64,000 nt of DNA from IMG/VR virus record IMGVR_UViG_3300032323_001214, positions 124,001 through 188,000 of that record. One strand, written 5' to 3'. The position numbers and the translations under genes were made by a program. The notes beneath the pieces are model-generated. The model saw nothing but the letters and a program-made list of their open reading frames with translations, had not been told where the DNA came from and did no database searches. Of this stretch, positions 24,570 through 33,092 are shown in pieces; position 1 is the first letter of the stretch, and every line of letters starts with the position of its first letter. This DNA comes from a virus.

Positions 24570-24943
24570 GAGCAAATGAATTTGTGTCTGAATCTAAGAT
24601 GGGTAAAATATCTGACCACCAACAACAAGCAACTCGTGGGTTAAATATTTTTTCAAAGAAGATAGACAGCTATGATAGACTATATGATTTAAATCGTTTA
24701 ATGATGGCTGTAGCAAGTAGCGATGGAATAAACCCAATTGAAATGCCTGCAGAAAGTTGGGTAGGTAAACACAATACTGCACACGCCTACACTAAAGAAG
24801 AACAAGATATGCTCAAATTAGCATATGAAGCCGCGGGTCTAGAGTATATAGATATAAACAAAGGTGATTTAGATAGTGAAGAATTAGAGTCAACTAACAC
24901 CCAAAGCATTGCAAAACCCTTCAAGGGCTATAAAAGAAAATAA
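24566..24943 (+). CDS. Small protein with capsid-targeting-like N-terminus (2)
   Basis: 125 residues beginning MRANEFVSES, with C-terminus STNTQSIAKPFKGYKRK. Both ends match the preceding gene while the middles differ, as expected for modular internal head proteins. The middle (SDGINPIEMPAESWVGKHNTAHAYTKEEQDMLKLAYEA) is predicted helical. ATGA overlap with the preceding gene. Confidence 0.65.
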   Translation: MRANEFVSESKMGKISDHQQQATRGLNIFSKKIDSYDRLYDLNRLMMAVASSDGINPIEMPAESWVGKHNTAHAYTKEEQDMLKLAYEAAGLEYIDINKGDLDSEELESTNTQSIAKPFKGYKRK

Positions 24944-24995
24944 TTTCACTGTCAGTTTTGAGAATAAGTAATTGTATCAAATTACAGGATTTTCA

Positions 24996-25688
24996 ATGCT
25001 TATAGATATAAACACAACACTAGACCTAATCAAACTCAAATTTTATAATGAGTGGCTATATACTGCACACATTTACGATGAGGGGGATAGTCAGTTTCAC
25101 AAAGACCTGACTGCACAGGTTGTAAAACAATATATAGACCCACTTAACATTCCTAAAAATGCTAAAATCTTAGACCTGGGTTGCGGTCCTGGATATTTCT
25201 TAGATGAGATGAAAGCACGTGAATATACCGATCTTACCGGAGTTACATTAAGTCCAGGAGATATCAAGCTATGTGAAAGTAAAGGTCACACAATCAAACC
25301 ATATGATTTGACTTTTATTCCACAAAAAGATGGGTATCATGACGAATCAGTGGATTTTGTATTTTTGCGACATGCATTGGAACACAGTCCATATCCTATC
25401 TTTAGTTTAATGGAGTATAATCGTATACTAAAACAATTTGGCAAGATTTACATTGAAGTGCCTGCACCAAATTGCGATAGAAAACACGAATGGAATTTAA
25501 ATCACTACAGCATTTTAGGTGAACAGCAGTTGGCTGCACTATTAGTTCGTTGCGGTTTTAACATAGACAAATTTGAAAACTTAGAGTTTGAATTAGGTGT
25601 ACCTGATGAAACTGGAGAAATCAAAAAAGTAAAAGAAAAATACTATTGTATTGTTGCGACTAAGCAAAGACCACTAGATATTAAATAA
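24996..25688 (+). CDS. SAM-dependent methyltransferase
   Basis: ATG 24996 has AGGA upstream; an in-frame TTG at 24972 does not. The 230-residue class I methyltransferase has motif I ILDLGCGPGYFLDEM, FVFLRHALEHSPYP and a C-terminal sheet. It is of the type that often methylates sugars or small molecules. The substrate is not evident. Confidence 0.85.
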   Translation: MLIDINTTLDLIKLKFYNEWLYTAHIYDEGDSQFHKDLTAQVVKQYIDPLNIPKNAKILDLGCGPGYFLDEMKAREYTDLTGVTLSPGDIKLCESKGHTIKPYDLTFIPQKDGYHDESVDFVFLRHALEHSPYPIFSLMEYNRILKQFGKIYIEVPAPNCDRKHEWNLNHYSILGEQQLAALLVRCGFNIDKFENLEFELGVPDETGEIKKVKEKYYCIVATKQRPLDIK

Positions 25689-25691
25689 ACG

Positions 25692-25724
25692 ATAAATACT
25701 CACTAACAAGTGAGTATTTTTTTT
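25692..25724 (+). promoter_or_regulatory. Late-type promoter box overlapping a terminator hairpin
   Basis: ATAAATAC (25692-25699) runs into the stem ATACTCACT/AGTGAGTAT (25696-25717, loop AACA), followed by a T tract that ends at the ATG (25725). The hairpin should end transcripts from the methyltransferase. A late transcript would start inside it and so lack the 5' arm. Confidence 0.75.
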
Positions 25725-27566
25725 ATGGCCTATCCAGAACCAAGTAACGTTGCGCCGTGGTATTTACGCAACATCAATCAAGCATTAGCATTAGATGAAG
25801 CATCCGGGAACGTTTTTGTTCGTACTGGATTCGAAGGTAATATTATCATTACTGGTAATGTTGAAATTCCAGGCACAGTAACAGTAAATAGTTCTGCTGA
25901 AGATCCCGTACACGTTCACCTAGATGAAATTGGTACATCCGGTATTCTTGATGTACCTTATATGCCAATCGGCGGCAATGTAATAGTAACTTCAGGTAAC
26001 ATTAATGCTAATGTAACTGGTAGTAATGTTGGATTAACTGGTAATCTTGCTGGTATAACGGGTAATGTTAATATTGGCACTATGCCGGCAATTACGGGTA
26101 ATGTAAATGCTAATATTACCGGTGGCAATGTTAATGCCGCAGTAACCGGTACAGTGACAGTAAGCACTATATCATCTAATGTTACTGTGGTAGACGGTGG
26201 TGGTAGTTTAACTATTGACGGTAATGTTGGAGTTACCGGTAATGTTAACATTGGCACAATGCCAAATGTTAATGCAAACATCACTGGTGGCAATGTAACC
26301 GTAAGTCAGGGTACAAATCCATGGGTAGTGACTGGTAATCTTACTGCTACTATCGACAATAACACTAGTGTAATCATTTCAGGCTTCAGTGGTGCAACAA
26401 GTGATGCGTTTGGTAGATTGCGTGTAAGCGAACCATATACACTATTTGATACTCAATCTCGCTATTACGATCATGGTCAATTTTCTAGTTCAATATCAGG
26501 CACCGCTAATGTGGTGTATGTAGAAGCACAAAGTTCTTTCCAATTAAATGTAGGAACTACTAACGGTGATTCAGTAATTAGAGAAACAAAACGAGTTTTT
26601 CCTTATCAACCTGGTAAGAGCCAACTAACATTAAACACATTCTGTTTCAGCACACCCAAAACAAACTTGCGTCAGCGTGTTGGTTTGTTTGGTGCCACTG
26701 ATGGTGTGTTCTTTGAGAATGACGGAACATATAATTATATGGTTATTCGTTCAGGGTCCACTGGGGTAGAAGAACGAGTAAGACAAGATGCTTGGAATGG
26801 TGATAGGTTGACAGGTGCCGGCGGAGTCAACAATCCATCAGGAATTACATTATATCCAGATCGTACACAGATTTATTATGCTGATGTTGAATGGTTAGGT
26901 GTAGGTAGTGTACGTGTTGGATTTGTTATCAACGGAGCTTATGTACTATGCCACACATTTAACCACGCTAACCAAACTGGCAATACCAAAGTGTATATGA
27001 CCACTGCTACATTACCAATTCGTTATGAGATAACTAACACGGGCGCAACTGCTGGTGCTAGTATGATGACGCAAATTTGTAGTACAGTTATCAGTGAGGG
27101 TGGTTACAACAGTTTTGGAACTACACAAACAGCAGGAACCGGCACCACACAAAAACGATTAGCTAACGCAAATACATATTATCCTGTTGTAAGCATTAGA
27201 TTGGCATCAAATAGATTAGATAGTATTGTTTTCCCTAGACAGGTTGATGTATTAAGCCCTAGTGTTAACTACTACCGCTGGGTATTGTTGCTGAATCCAA
27301 CATTAACCGGTGCTACTTTTGCCGGAACCAGTCCAACTGGTACGGTCCAATATGATTTGGCAGCCACAGCGATATCGGGTGGAACAGAAATTCAATCAGG
27401 ATATGCTGCATCCAGAGAACTTACTCAACTGAGTGCTATTGACTTCTTCCAGTTTCAATTAGGAAGAACATTAGCTGGTGTTAGTGATGTTGTTACATTG
27501 GCTCTTGCTGCTACTGCAAATAACGCTGATGTACTAGCTGAGTTGGGCTGGCAAGAATTAACTTAA
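25725..27566 (+). CDS. Tail fibre-like virion protein with GNV-type repeats
   Basis: I start at ATG 25725 (MAYPEPSNVAPWYLRN). Residues of about 45-225 are short beta repeats rich in Gly, Asn, Val and Thr, with GNVNIGTMP and NANITGGNV each occurring twice. The following domain (FGRLRVSEPYTLFDTQSRYYD and later) resembles particle proteins of large phages. 613 residues. No ribosome site is visible because the T tract abuts the start. Confidence 0.75.
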   Translation: MAYPEPSNVAPWYLRNINQALALDEASGNVFVRTGFEGNIIITGNVEIPGTVTVNSSAEDPVHVHLDEIGTSGILDVPYMPIGGNVIVTSGNINANVTGSNVGLTGNLAGITGNVNIGTMPAITGNVNANITGGNVNAAVTGTVTVSTISSNVTVVDGGGSLTIDGNVGVTGNVNIGTMPNVNANITGGNVTVSQGTNPWVVTGNLTATIDNNTSVIISGFSGATSDAFGRLRVSEPYTLFDTQSRYYDHGQFSSSISGTANVVYVEAQSSFQLNVGTTNGDSVIRETKRVFPYQPGKSQLTLNTFCFSTPKTNLRQRVGLFGATDGVFFENDGTYNYMVIRSGSTGVEERVRQDAWNGDRLTGAGGVNNPSGITLYPDRTQIYYADVEWLGVGSVRVGFVINGAYVLCHTFNHANQTGNTKVYMTTATLPIRYEITNTGATAGASMMTQICSTVISEGGYNSFGTTQTAGTGTTQKRLANANTYYPVVSIRLASNRLDSIVFPRQVDVLSPSVNYYRWVLLLNPTLTGATFAGTSPTGTVQYDLAATAISGGTEIQSGYAASRELTQLSAIDFFQFQLGRTLAGVSDVVTLALAATANNADVLAELGWQELT

Positions 27567-27581
27567 TAGGTTAATGCCCAA

Positions 27582-27589
27582 ATAAATAC
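27582..27589 (+). promoter_or_regulatory. Late-type promoter box of terL
   Basis: ATAAATAC, only 5 bases before ATG 27595. Confidence 0.65.
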
Positions 27590-27594
27590 TCATT

Positions 27595-29142
27595 ATGAGT
27601 AACGCACCTTCGTTAGTTAAAAATCCTTATACTAAAACAGTTTTTAAAACTGATAAAGAACTACAGGATTTCATCAAATGCTGTGATCCGGATACAGGTT
27701 ATCTATACTTCATGGATAACTTCTTCTACATACAACACCCTACAAAGGGTAGTATGTTGTATCATCCATGGGATTATCAAAAACGATTGATTGATACATA
27801 TCATAGATATCGCTATTCGATCAGCCTGATGCCTCGTCAATCAGGTAAGTCTACATCAGCCGCAGGATACTTACTTTGGTACGCAATGTTTTGTCCAGAC
27901 AGTACTATCTTAGTTGCCGCACACAAGTATACAGGCGCACAAGAGATTATGCAACGGATACGCTATGCATATGAAAATTGTCCTGACTACATTAAAGCAG
28001 GTGTAACAACATATAATAAAGGCTCACTAGACTTTGAGAACGGCAGTCGTATCGTTTCGGCAACCACTACTGAAAATACTGGTCGTGGTATGTCTATTAC
28101 ACTACTATACCTAGACGAATTTGCATTCGTTCGTCCAAGTATTGCTAAAGAATTCTGGACAGCTATTACACCCACATTGTCAACTGGTGGTAAAGCAATT
28201 ATTACAAGTACCCCAAACAGCGATGAAGATCAGTTTGCGTTCATTTGGAAAAGTGCTAACAAGACAGAAGATGAGTTTGGTAACACTACTGAACTTGGCA
28301 TAAATGGCTTTAGAGCATATAGAGCATATTGGAATGAACAGCCTGGTAGAGATCAAAAGTGGGCTGATGAAATGAAAGCACAGCTTGGTGAGGATCGTTT
28401 CAACCGAGAGATTGGTTGCGAGTTTATTATTGCTGATGAAACATTGATTAATCCAAACACACTAATTCAGTTAGAAGGTATTGAACCTATATCACGCATG
28501 GGTCAAGTACGCTGGTATAAGAAGCCTACAAAGGGCAATATATATTGTGTAGGTCTAGATCCAAGTTTAGGCACGGGTGGTGATCCAGCCGCAATTCAAA
28601 TATTTGAAGCAAACACTACTACACAAATAGGTGAATGGAAACACAATAAAACCGATATCCCTAATCAAATCAAGCTATTAGCTGAAATTAACAAATATAT
28701 AGTAGAATGCACCGGTGAACCCAATAGTATATATTATTCTGTAGAAAACAACAGTATAGGAGAGGCTTCACTTATATCACTCAATGAATACGGAGAAAGT
28801 AATATCCCGGGTTTATTTTTGAGCGAAGCTGGTAAAAAGCGTAAGGGCTTCAATACTACTCAAAAAGTCAAATTAACTGCTTGTGCTAAATTTAAAACAT
28901 TATTAGAGAGCAAAAAAATGAAGATCCATAGTAGGTCTTTAATTAGTGAATTAAAAGCATTTGTTGCTAATGGCGGAAGTTATGCGGCTAAAATAGGCGA
29001 TACTGACGATTTGGTCATGAGTTCATTGTTGGTGATTAGAATGCTACAAACATTAAGCGATTATCACTATAATTTGGAAGAACAGATTAGAGATCACGAT
29101 GAATATATCGCACCCTTACCGTTTTTTGCTGTTATATCCTAA
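27595..29142 (+). CDS. terL: Terminase large subunit (gp17-like)
   Basis: 515 residues. The ATPase domain has Walker A PRQSGKST (80-87), Walker B LLYLDEFAF (about 170-177) and the coupling motif TSTPN. The nuclease domain has GLDPSLGTGGDPAA (metal Asp) and a late DTDDLVMS. It packages DNA into proheads and cuts the concatemer. Similarity in order and size is to T4 gp17, though it is shorter than the 610 residues of T4. No small terminase gene is recognised nearby. Confidence 0.95.
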   Translation: MSNAPSLVKNPYTKTVFKTDKELQDFIKCCDPDTGYLYFMDNFFYIQHPTKGSMLYHPWDYQKRLIDTYHRYRYSISLMPRQSGKSTSAAGYLLWYAMFCPDSTILVAAHKYTGAQEIMQRIRYAYENCPDYIKAGVTTYNKGSLDFENGSRIVSATTTENTGRGMSITLLYLDEFAFVRPSIAKEFWTAITPTLSTGGKAIITSTPNSDEDQFAFIWKSANKTEDEFGNTTELGINGFRAYRAYWNEQPGRDQKWADEMKAQLGEDRFNREIGCEFIIADETLINPNTLIQLEGIEPISRMGQVRWYKKPTKGNIYCVGLDPSLGTGGDPAAIQIFEANTTTQIGEWKHNKTDIPNQIKLLAEINKYIVECTGEPNSIYYSVENNSIGEASLISLNEYGESNIPGLFLSEAGKKRKGFNTTQKVKLTACAKFKTLLESKKMKIHSRSLISELKAFVANGGSYAAKIGDTDDLVMSSLLVIRMLQTLSDYHYNLEEQIRDHDEYIAPLPFFAVIS

Positions 29143-29150
29143 GGAAAAAG

Positions 29151-29158
29151 ATAAATAC
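29151..29158 (+). promoter_or_regulatory. Late-type promoter box
   Basis: ATAAATAC, 3 bases before ATG 29162, so a late transcript would begin at or within the start codon. Confidence 0.6.
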
Positions 29159-29161
29159 ATT

Positions 29162-31459
29162 ATGCCAAAAAGCAACGACTCAATAAACCGTGAATTATTT
29201 GACCTATTAAGCACCCGTGGGTATAGACCTACCATGCTTGATACCTCAGGTAAGGAAATTCCAGTACCGGAAGAAGCTGAAGTCTTTCAATTTAATTTTG
29301 TCAAAGACGATGTAGATTATGGTGTAGTCACTATATCTATTGATGGACTACACAAACTAGTCATATATTTTAATGATAAAATAGCAGATAGCGAAAAAGA
29401 AACATCAGATACTGATGATGTGTCTTGGTATAGGTTGTTAAATCACTTAAAACGTTTTGCAAAAAACCGTCAACTTAGCTTCCAAGTTAAAAATACAGAC
29501 CATTTGAAACATGATATGGCGAAAAGGGATCATATGAAAAAATTAGACGAAGGATATTACCCAATGGGTAAAAATAAGAGTTACAGTGATGCTGTTCCTC
29601 AAGTTAAAATTGTTATCGAACACACTAGAAATATAGTCGAAGGTGAACAACGATATCGCAATGTAGCCCGTATATTTGTAGAAAACACTGACGGAGAGCG
29701 TTTCTTGTTACCTACAACTAAGCCAGGTATCGCTAGAGTTTATGCTAGACACATAGCTGAAGGTGGCACACCATATGATGATAGAGCCAATCATATTACA
29801 TCACTTGTTGAAGAATACAACAAAATGGCAGGATTCGTTCGTGCTACTAGAAACGGTCAATTTAATGAATCTGCACAACGTCTAGTATTAGAGGGTGCAA
29901 ATCACTATACTAAATTACGTGAGACATTAAGTCGTATGGCTGGTAGTAGAGGTTACAATACATATTTTGAAAGTTGGACTCCATCATTGATGGAAGATGA
30001 AATTGAAGAAGCTAACCTGAATGAATTGTTTGTTCAAGAAACACTTGACCCTCGTATTGAAAGTGTAATGCCAATATTATCTAAGTTACAAAAGAACTTA
30101 GGTGAAATGAAAGAAGTTAATGCGTTGGCTGAATGGGCAGATAGTTTGCTTGAGGGCGGTGATGGTGGTGAAGCGAGTGAAGAACCGCCCGAGTCCAAAG
30201 AAGGTGAAACTGCCGAAGACGGTAATGAATCTCCGGAAGATGATTTGTCAGAAGCTGCTGGTGCAGAAACATTAGCACATAATGATGAAACTGAAGAAGG
30301 TAACTTAAAAGCTTTTGACTTAGACGAAGGTATATTAGATACTGTTAAAAAAGTCGGTGGTAAAGTGCTAGACAAACTAGGTCACAGTAGTGATGAAGAT
30401 TTGTTGAAAGACTTGAAAAAGAGAGCAGGCGTCCGTAACCCAGAAACAGGGAAACCAAGTATGGCACAATCTGATGTTGAGAAGCGTGTCGATGAAGTTG
30501 ACATGGGTCAGTATGATGCTCGTAAATCAACTACCAAAGGTGAAACTACTCCGGAACAGGAAAAAAGCTTCCGTGAAAAAGTAAAGCAATATTCTAAAGA
30601 ATTAGAGCAACGTCAAAATAAAAAGCAAGGCATGACAGAAAGCAATTCTTGGGATCGGTTATCAGGTGATACTAGCAATGTAGATCCTGAACATCTGGAA
30701 TATTTACAAAAACAAGCTGAGATTTCAAGAAGAACAGGGTTAGCAGTTGGTGATCGTGTTACCTTAAAAAATAGACCTGGCTTTGAAGGCGAAATAGTAC
30801 ACGATTGGGGCGGTGGAGATTATACTATTTCCGGTGAAGGTGGTGGAATGAAGCAAAGCAATAATCATAGAGCAAATGCAAGGATTATACAAAAAATCCA
30901 AGGCATGGCGGAAGGCGGTGCAAAAGATCGTCAATGGTCTAACAAAGACATGGAGAGGTTGCGTGTTGCCACCCGAGACTTTGATGATATAATGGCATCT
31001 GATGGGCCTGACCAAACCAAACAAGATTTAATCAAGAAGCGAATTCAAACAAAACCCATGGCAGGTCCCAGGGGAGTATTGCCCGAGCAAGGTGTAGCGG
31101 AAGCAGCAACACCAGCCAGTGTCAGCAAAGTATTGAGACTAATACAACGACATAAACCAGAATGGTTTGACAATTATGGCATAGGCGAAGTTGAAGACGT
31201 TGTAGTTGATATGGCAGAAATGGGTCAGTTTCGAGGCACGAGCGATCGGGTCGCCATGGCTCTAGTAGGCCAAGAACTTGAATCAATGTACGGTCAGCAA
31301 GGTATGGCAGAAGGTGAGTTTGCAGGCGACTATGCTACAGGTGAAGCAGGTCAATGGCGTAACAAAGGACCCAAAGCACACAAACCGGCAACAATCGGTG
31401 ATTTAGTTGGTGAAGGCCAAGAAGACTTAAACGCAATAAAGCGTTTATTGGGTAAGTAA
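29162..31459 (+). CDS. Long virion/internal protein with repeated QG(M/V)(A/T)E sites
   Basis: ATG 29162 (MPKSNDSINREL) gives 765 residues. An N-terminal alpha/beta region is followed by a very acidic linker (about 355-395), a region with VGDRVTLKNRPGFEGEIVHDW, and short modules divided by QGMTES, QGMAEG, QGVAEA and QGMAEG. These x-x-E sites resemble T4 prohead-protease sites (Leu/Ile-x-Glu) and suggest cleavage into several internal peptides. The late promoter and position after terL fit a head component. No portal or capsid signature is seen. Confidence 0.6.
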   Translation: MPKSNDSINRELFDLLSTRGYRPTMLDTSGKEIPVPEEAEVFQFNFVKDDVDYGVVTISIDGLHKLVIYFNDKIADSEKETSDTDDVSWYRLLNHLKRFAKNRQLSFQVKNTDHLKHDMAKRDHMKKLDEGYYPMGKNKSYSDAVPQVKIVIEHTRNIVEGEQRYRNVARIFVENTDGERFLLPTTKPGIARVYARHIAEGGTPYDDRANHITSLVEEYNKMAGFVRATRNGQFNESAQRLVLEGANHYTKLRETLSRMAGSRGYNTYFESWTPSLMEDEIEEANLNELFVQETLDPRIESVMPILSKLQKNLGEMKEVNALAEWADSLLEGGDGGEASEEPPESKEGETAEDGNESPEDDLSEAAGAETLAHNDETEEGNLKAFDLDEGILDTVKKVGGKVLDKLGHSSDEDLLKDLKKRAGVRNPETGKPSMAQSDVEKRVDEVDMGQYDARKSTTKGETTPEQEKSFREKVKQYSKELEQRQNKKQGMTESNSWDRLSGDTSNVDPEHLEYLQKQAEISRRTGLAVGDRVTLKNRPGFEGEIVHDWGGGDYTISGEGGGMKQSNNHRANARIIQKIQGMAEGGAKDRQWSNKDMERLRVATRDFDDIMASDGPDQTKQDLIKKRIQTKPMAGPRGVLPEQGVAEAATPASVSKVLRLIQRHKPEWFDNYGIGEVEDVVVDMAEMGQFRGTSDRVAMALVGQELESMYGQQGMAEGEFAGDYATGEAGQWRNKGPKAHKPATIGDLVGEGQEDLNAIKRLLGK

Positions 31460-31467
31460 GTTCACAA

Positions 31468-31492
31468 AAACCTCACATAAAAAGTGAGGTTT
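31468..31492 (+). terminator. Stem-loop terminator
   Basis: AAACCTCAC pairs with GTGAGGTTT around ATAAAAA. The T tract is weak. Confidence 0.65.
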
Positions 31493-31504
31493 ACCATATC
31501 TGGC

Positions 31505-31543
31505 ATAAATATACTTGACACTAGAAGAAAGTACTGCTATACT
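31505..31543 (+). promoter_or_regulatory. Promoters of the gene 32 homologue
   Basis: A late-type ATAAATAT (31505-31512) lies just before a sigma70 promoter TTGACA (31515-31520), 17 bases, TATACT (31538-31543). The gene may thus be expressed early and late. Confidence 0.75.
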
Positions 31544-31555
31544 TACTCTTGTGTT

Positions 31556-31581
31556 AGTCACTAATAGGTAGTGGCGACTAT
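31556..31581 (+). promoter_or_regulatory. Structured leader of the gene 32 homologue
   Basis: TAGTC pairs with GACTA and the inner ACTA with TAGT, forming a bulged hairpin in the 5' leader, followed by a run of A residues. T4 gp32 represses its own mRNA through leader structure; this could be the same kind of control. Confidence 0.45.
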
Positions 31582-31621
31582 TAAAAAAAGAGACCATCTC
31601 AATTTATAAGGAAATAAAATC

Positions 31622-32620
31622 ATGGCATCATTAGCAGAAATTCGTGCTCGTATCGCGGCACAAGAAAACAAGTCACAAAACAAGGGTTCTAACACCCAAA
31701 CAGACAATTCAGTTTACCCCCACTGGAATATGGATGAAGGCACTACTGCTACAATTCGTTTCTTGCCGGATGGTGATTCAAAGAATGATTTCTTCTGGGT
31801 TGAAAAACAAATCATCAAATTGCCATTTAATGGCGTCAAAGGTGATCCTAATATCAAACAAACAGTTGTACAAGTTCCATGCATGGAAATGTATGGCGAT
31901 GCTTGCCCTATCTTGGCAGAAGTTCGTCCTTGGTACAAAGACGAAACATTGAAAGAAATGGCAAACAAATACTGGAAGAAGCGTAGTTATTTGTTTCAGG
32001 GCTTTGTTCGTCAAAACCCACTAGGCGATGACAAGACTCCTGCAAATCCTATTCGTAGATTCATCATCAGCCCACAAATCATTCCAATCGTTAAAGCTGG
32101 ATTGATGGATCCAGAGATTGAAGAATTGCCAACAGATTTTATGCGTGGTCTTGATTTTAATATTAAGAAAACGTCTAAAGGCGGTTATGCAGATTATTCT
32201 ACAAGTAACTGGGCACGTAAAGAAAGTGCATTGACCGAAGCAGAACAAACCGCTATTGAAGCACACGGCTTGTTCAACTTGAAAGACTTCTTGCCTAAGA
32301 AGCCTACAGAGGCAGAAGTACGTATCATCAAAGAAATGTTTGAAGCATCAGTAGATGGTCAGCCATTCGACAATGAGCGTTGGGGTGCATACTATCGTCC
32401 TTATGGACTAGAGGCCCCATCTGGAGCGACAGCGGAAAAACCAACAGCGTCTGCTGGTACCAGCGCCCCCGCAGTGGCATCTAGTACTGAATCAACTCCA
32501 CCTTGGGAAGATGAACCAGTCGCAACTACTGCACCTATTCAAGTACCAAGCGCGGGTACGTCAAGTGACAAAGCACAAGACATTCTAGCAATGATTCGTG
32601 CTAGACAAAACAAGTCTTGA
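31622..32620 (+). CDS. 32: Single-stranded DNA-binding protein (gp32-like)
   Basis: 332 residues. N-terminus MASLAEIRARIAAQENK (basic, cooperative-binding type); core with TATIRFLPDGD, NDFFWVEKQIIKLPF and YLFQGFVRQNP as in gp32 of T4-like phages; acidic Pro-rich linker; and a C-terminal AQDILAMIRARQNKS. Only Cys residues in CMEMYGDAC remain where T4 has a zinc site, so zinc binding is doubtful. It coats single strands and recruits the replisome and UvsX/UvsY encoded downstream. Confidence 0.9.
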   Translation: MASLAEIRARIAAQENKSQNKGSNTQTDNSVYPHWNMDEGTTATIRFLPDGDSKNDFFWVEKQIIKLPFNGVKGDPNIKQTVVQVPCMEMYGDACPILAEVRPWYKDETLKEMANKYWKKRSYLFQGFVRQNPLGDDKTPANPIRRFIISPQIIPIVKAGLMDPEIEELPTDFMRGLDFNIKKTSKGGYADYSTSNWARKESALTEAEQTAIEAHGLFNLKDFLPKKPTEAEVRIIKEMFEASVDGQPFDNERWGAYYRPYGLEAPSGATAEKPTASAGTSAPAVASSTESTPPWEDEPVATTAPIQVPSAGTSSDKAQDILAMIRARQNKS

Positions 32621-32628
32621 TAGGTGAT

Positions 32629-32645
32629 AGGGGCTTCGGCCCCTT
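32629..32645 (+). terminator. UUCG-tetraloop terminator after gene 32
   Basis: AGGGGC-TTCG-GCCCCT, a very stable cUUCGg hairpin followed by TTCCTT. The T tract is imperfect, so partial read-through is likely. Confidence 0.7.
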
Positions 32646-32660
32646 CCTTAGGAGAACAAC

Positions 32661-32888
32661 ATGACACTACCTGATGAACGCTACCGCGCCCTTAAACAAG
32701 GTAAAAAGTTATTGGAAGAATTATGCGACCCCGGTCGTACTCCTCGTGTTCCTAGCCTTGTTAGGGACAGAGCAAGAGGTGCATTGCGACATTACCCATC
32801 TGACTATGAATTGGAGCGTATGGCAGAAAAATGCCCCGAATTACTTGATACACAACCATTTGGTGTGTACACTACAATAAACAAATAA
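32661..32888 (+). CDS. BPSL0761-like small protein
   Basis: 75 residues beginning MTLPDERYRALKQGKKLLEEL, with RTPRVPSLVRDRARGALRHYPSDYEL. This matches, from memory, the BPSL0761 family of betaproteobacteria and their phages, whose function is unknown. AGGAG precedes the ATG. It is the clearest hint of a betaproteobacterial host. Confidence 0.65.
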   Translation: MTLPDERYRALKQGKKLLEELCDPGRTPRVPSLVRDRARGALRHYPSDYELERMAEKCPELLDTQPFGVYTTINK

Positions 32889-32896
32889 GGATTATA

Positions 32897-33091
32897 ATGG
32901 CAAAAAAACTAAGTAAACTAGCAAAAGTAAATGAATCATTTACTGTTAATCGTTATGACAACGGCTACATGATTGAAGTCGGTGGAAGAGACAAAGAAAA
33001 TGATTGGAAGACTGCTAAGGTAATGTGTGCCACTGATGCAGAACTCTTTGACGTAATCAAAGAAGCACTATCAATGGAATTGGATAATTAA
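32897..33091 (+). CDS. 64-residue hypothetical protein
   Basis: Small soluble protein (MAKKLSKLAKVNESFTVNRY...) with AAGGA upstream, in line with uvsX. It shows a basic start and an acidic end. No family recognised. Confidence 0.6.
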   Translation: MAKKLSKLAKVNESFTVNRYDNGYMIEVGGRDKENDWKTAKVMCATDAELFDVIKEALSMELDN

Positions 33092-33092
33092 A

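Noticed and set aside
26000-26340. Short repeats in the fibre gene as a CRISPR array or diversity-generating template
   Set aside because: The repeats are irregular, in frame and coding (GNV, ITG units); there are no unique spacers, no reverse transcriptase and no A-to-N substitution pattern.
30034-30375. Ser-rich antisense frame in the acidic linker of the 29162 gene
   Set aside because: GAA/GAT-rich sense codons give Ser/Phe-rich antisense; an artefact of composition.
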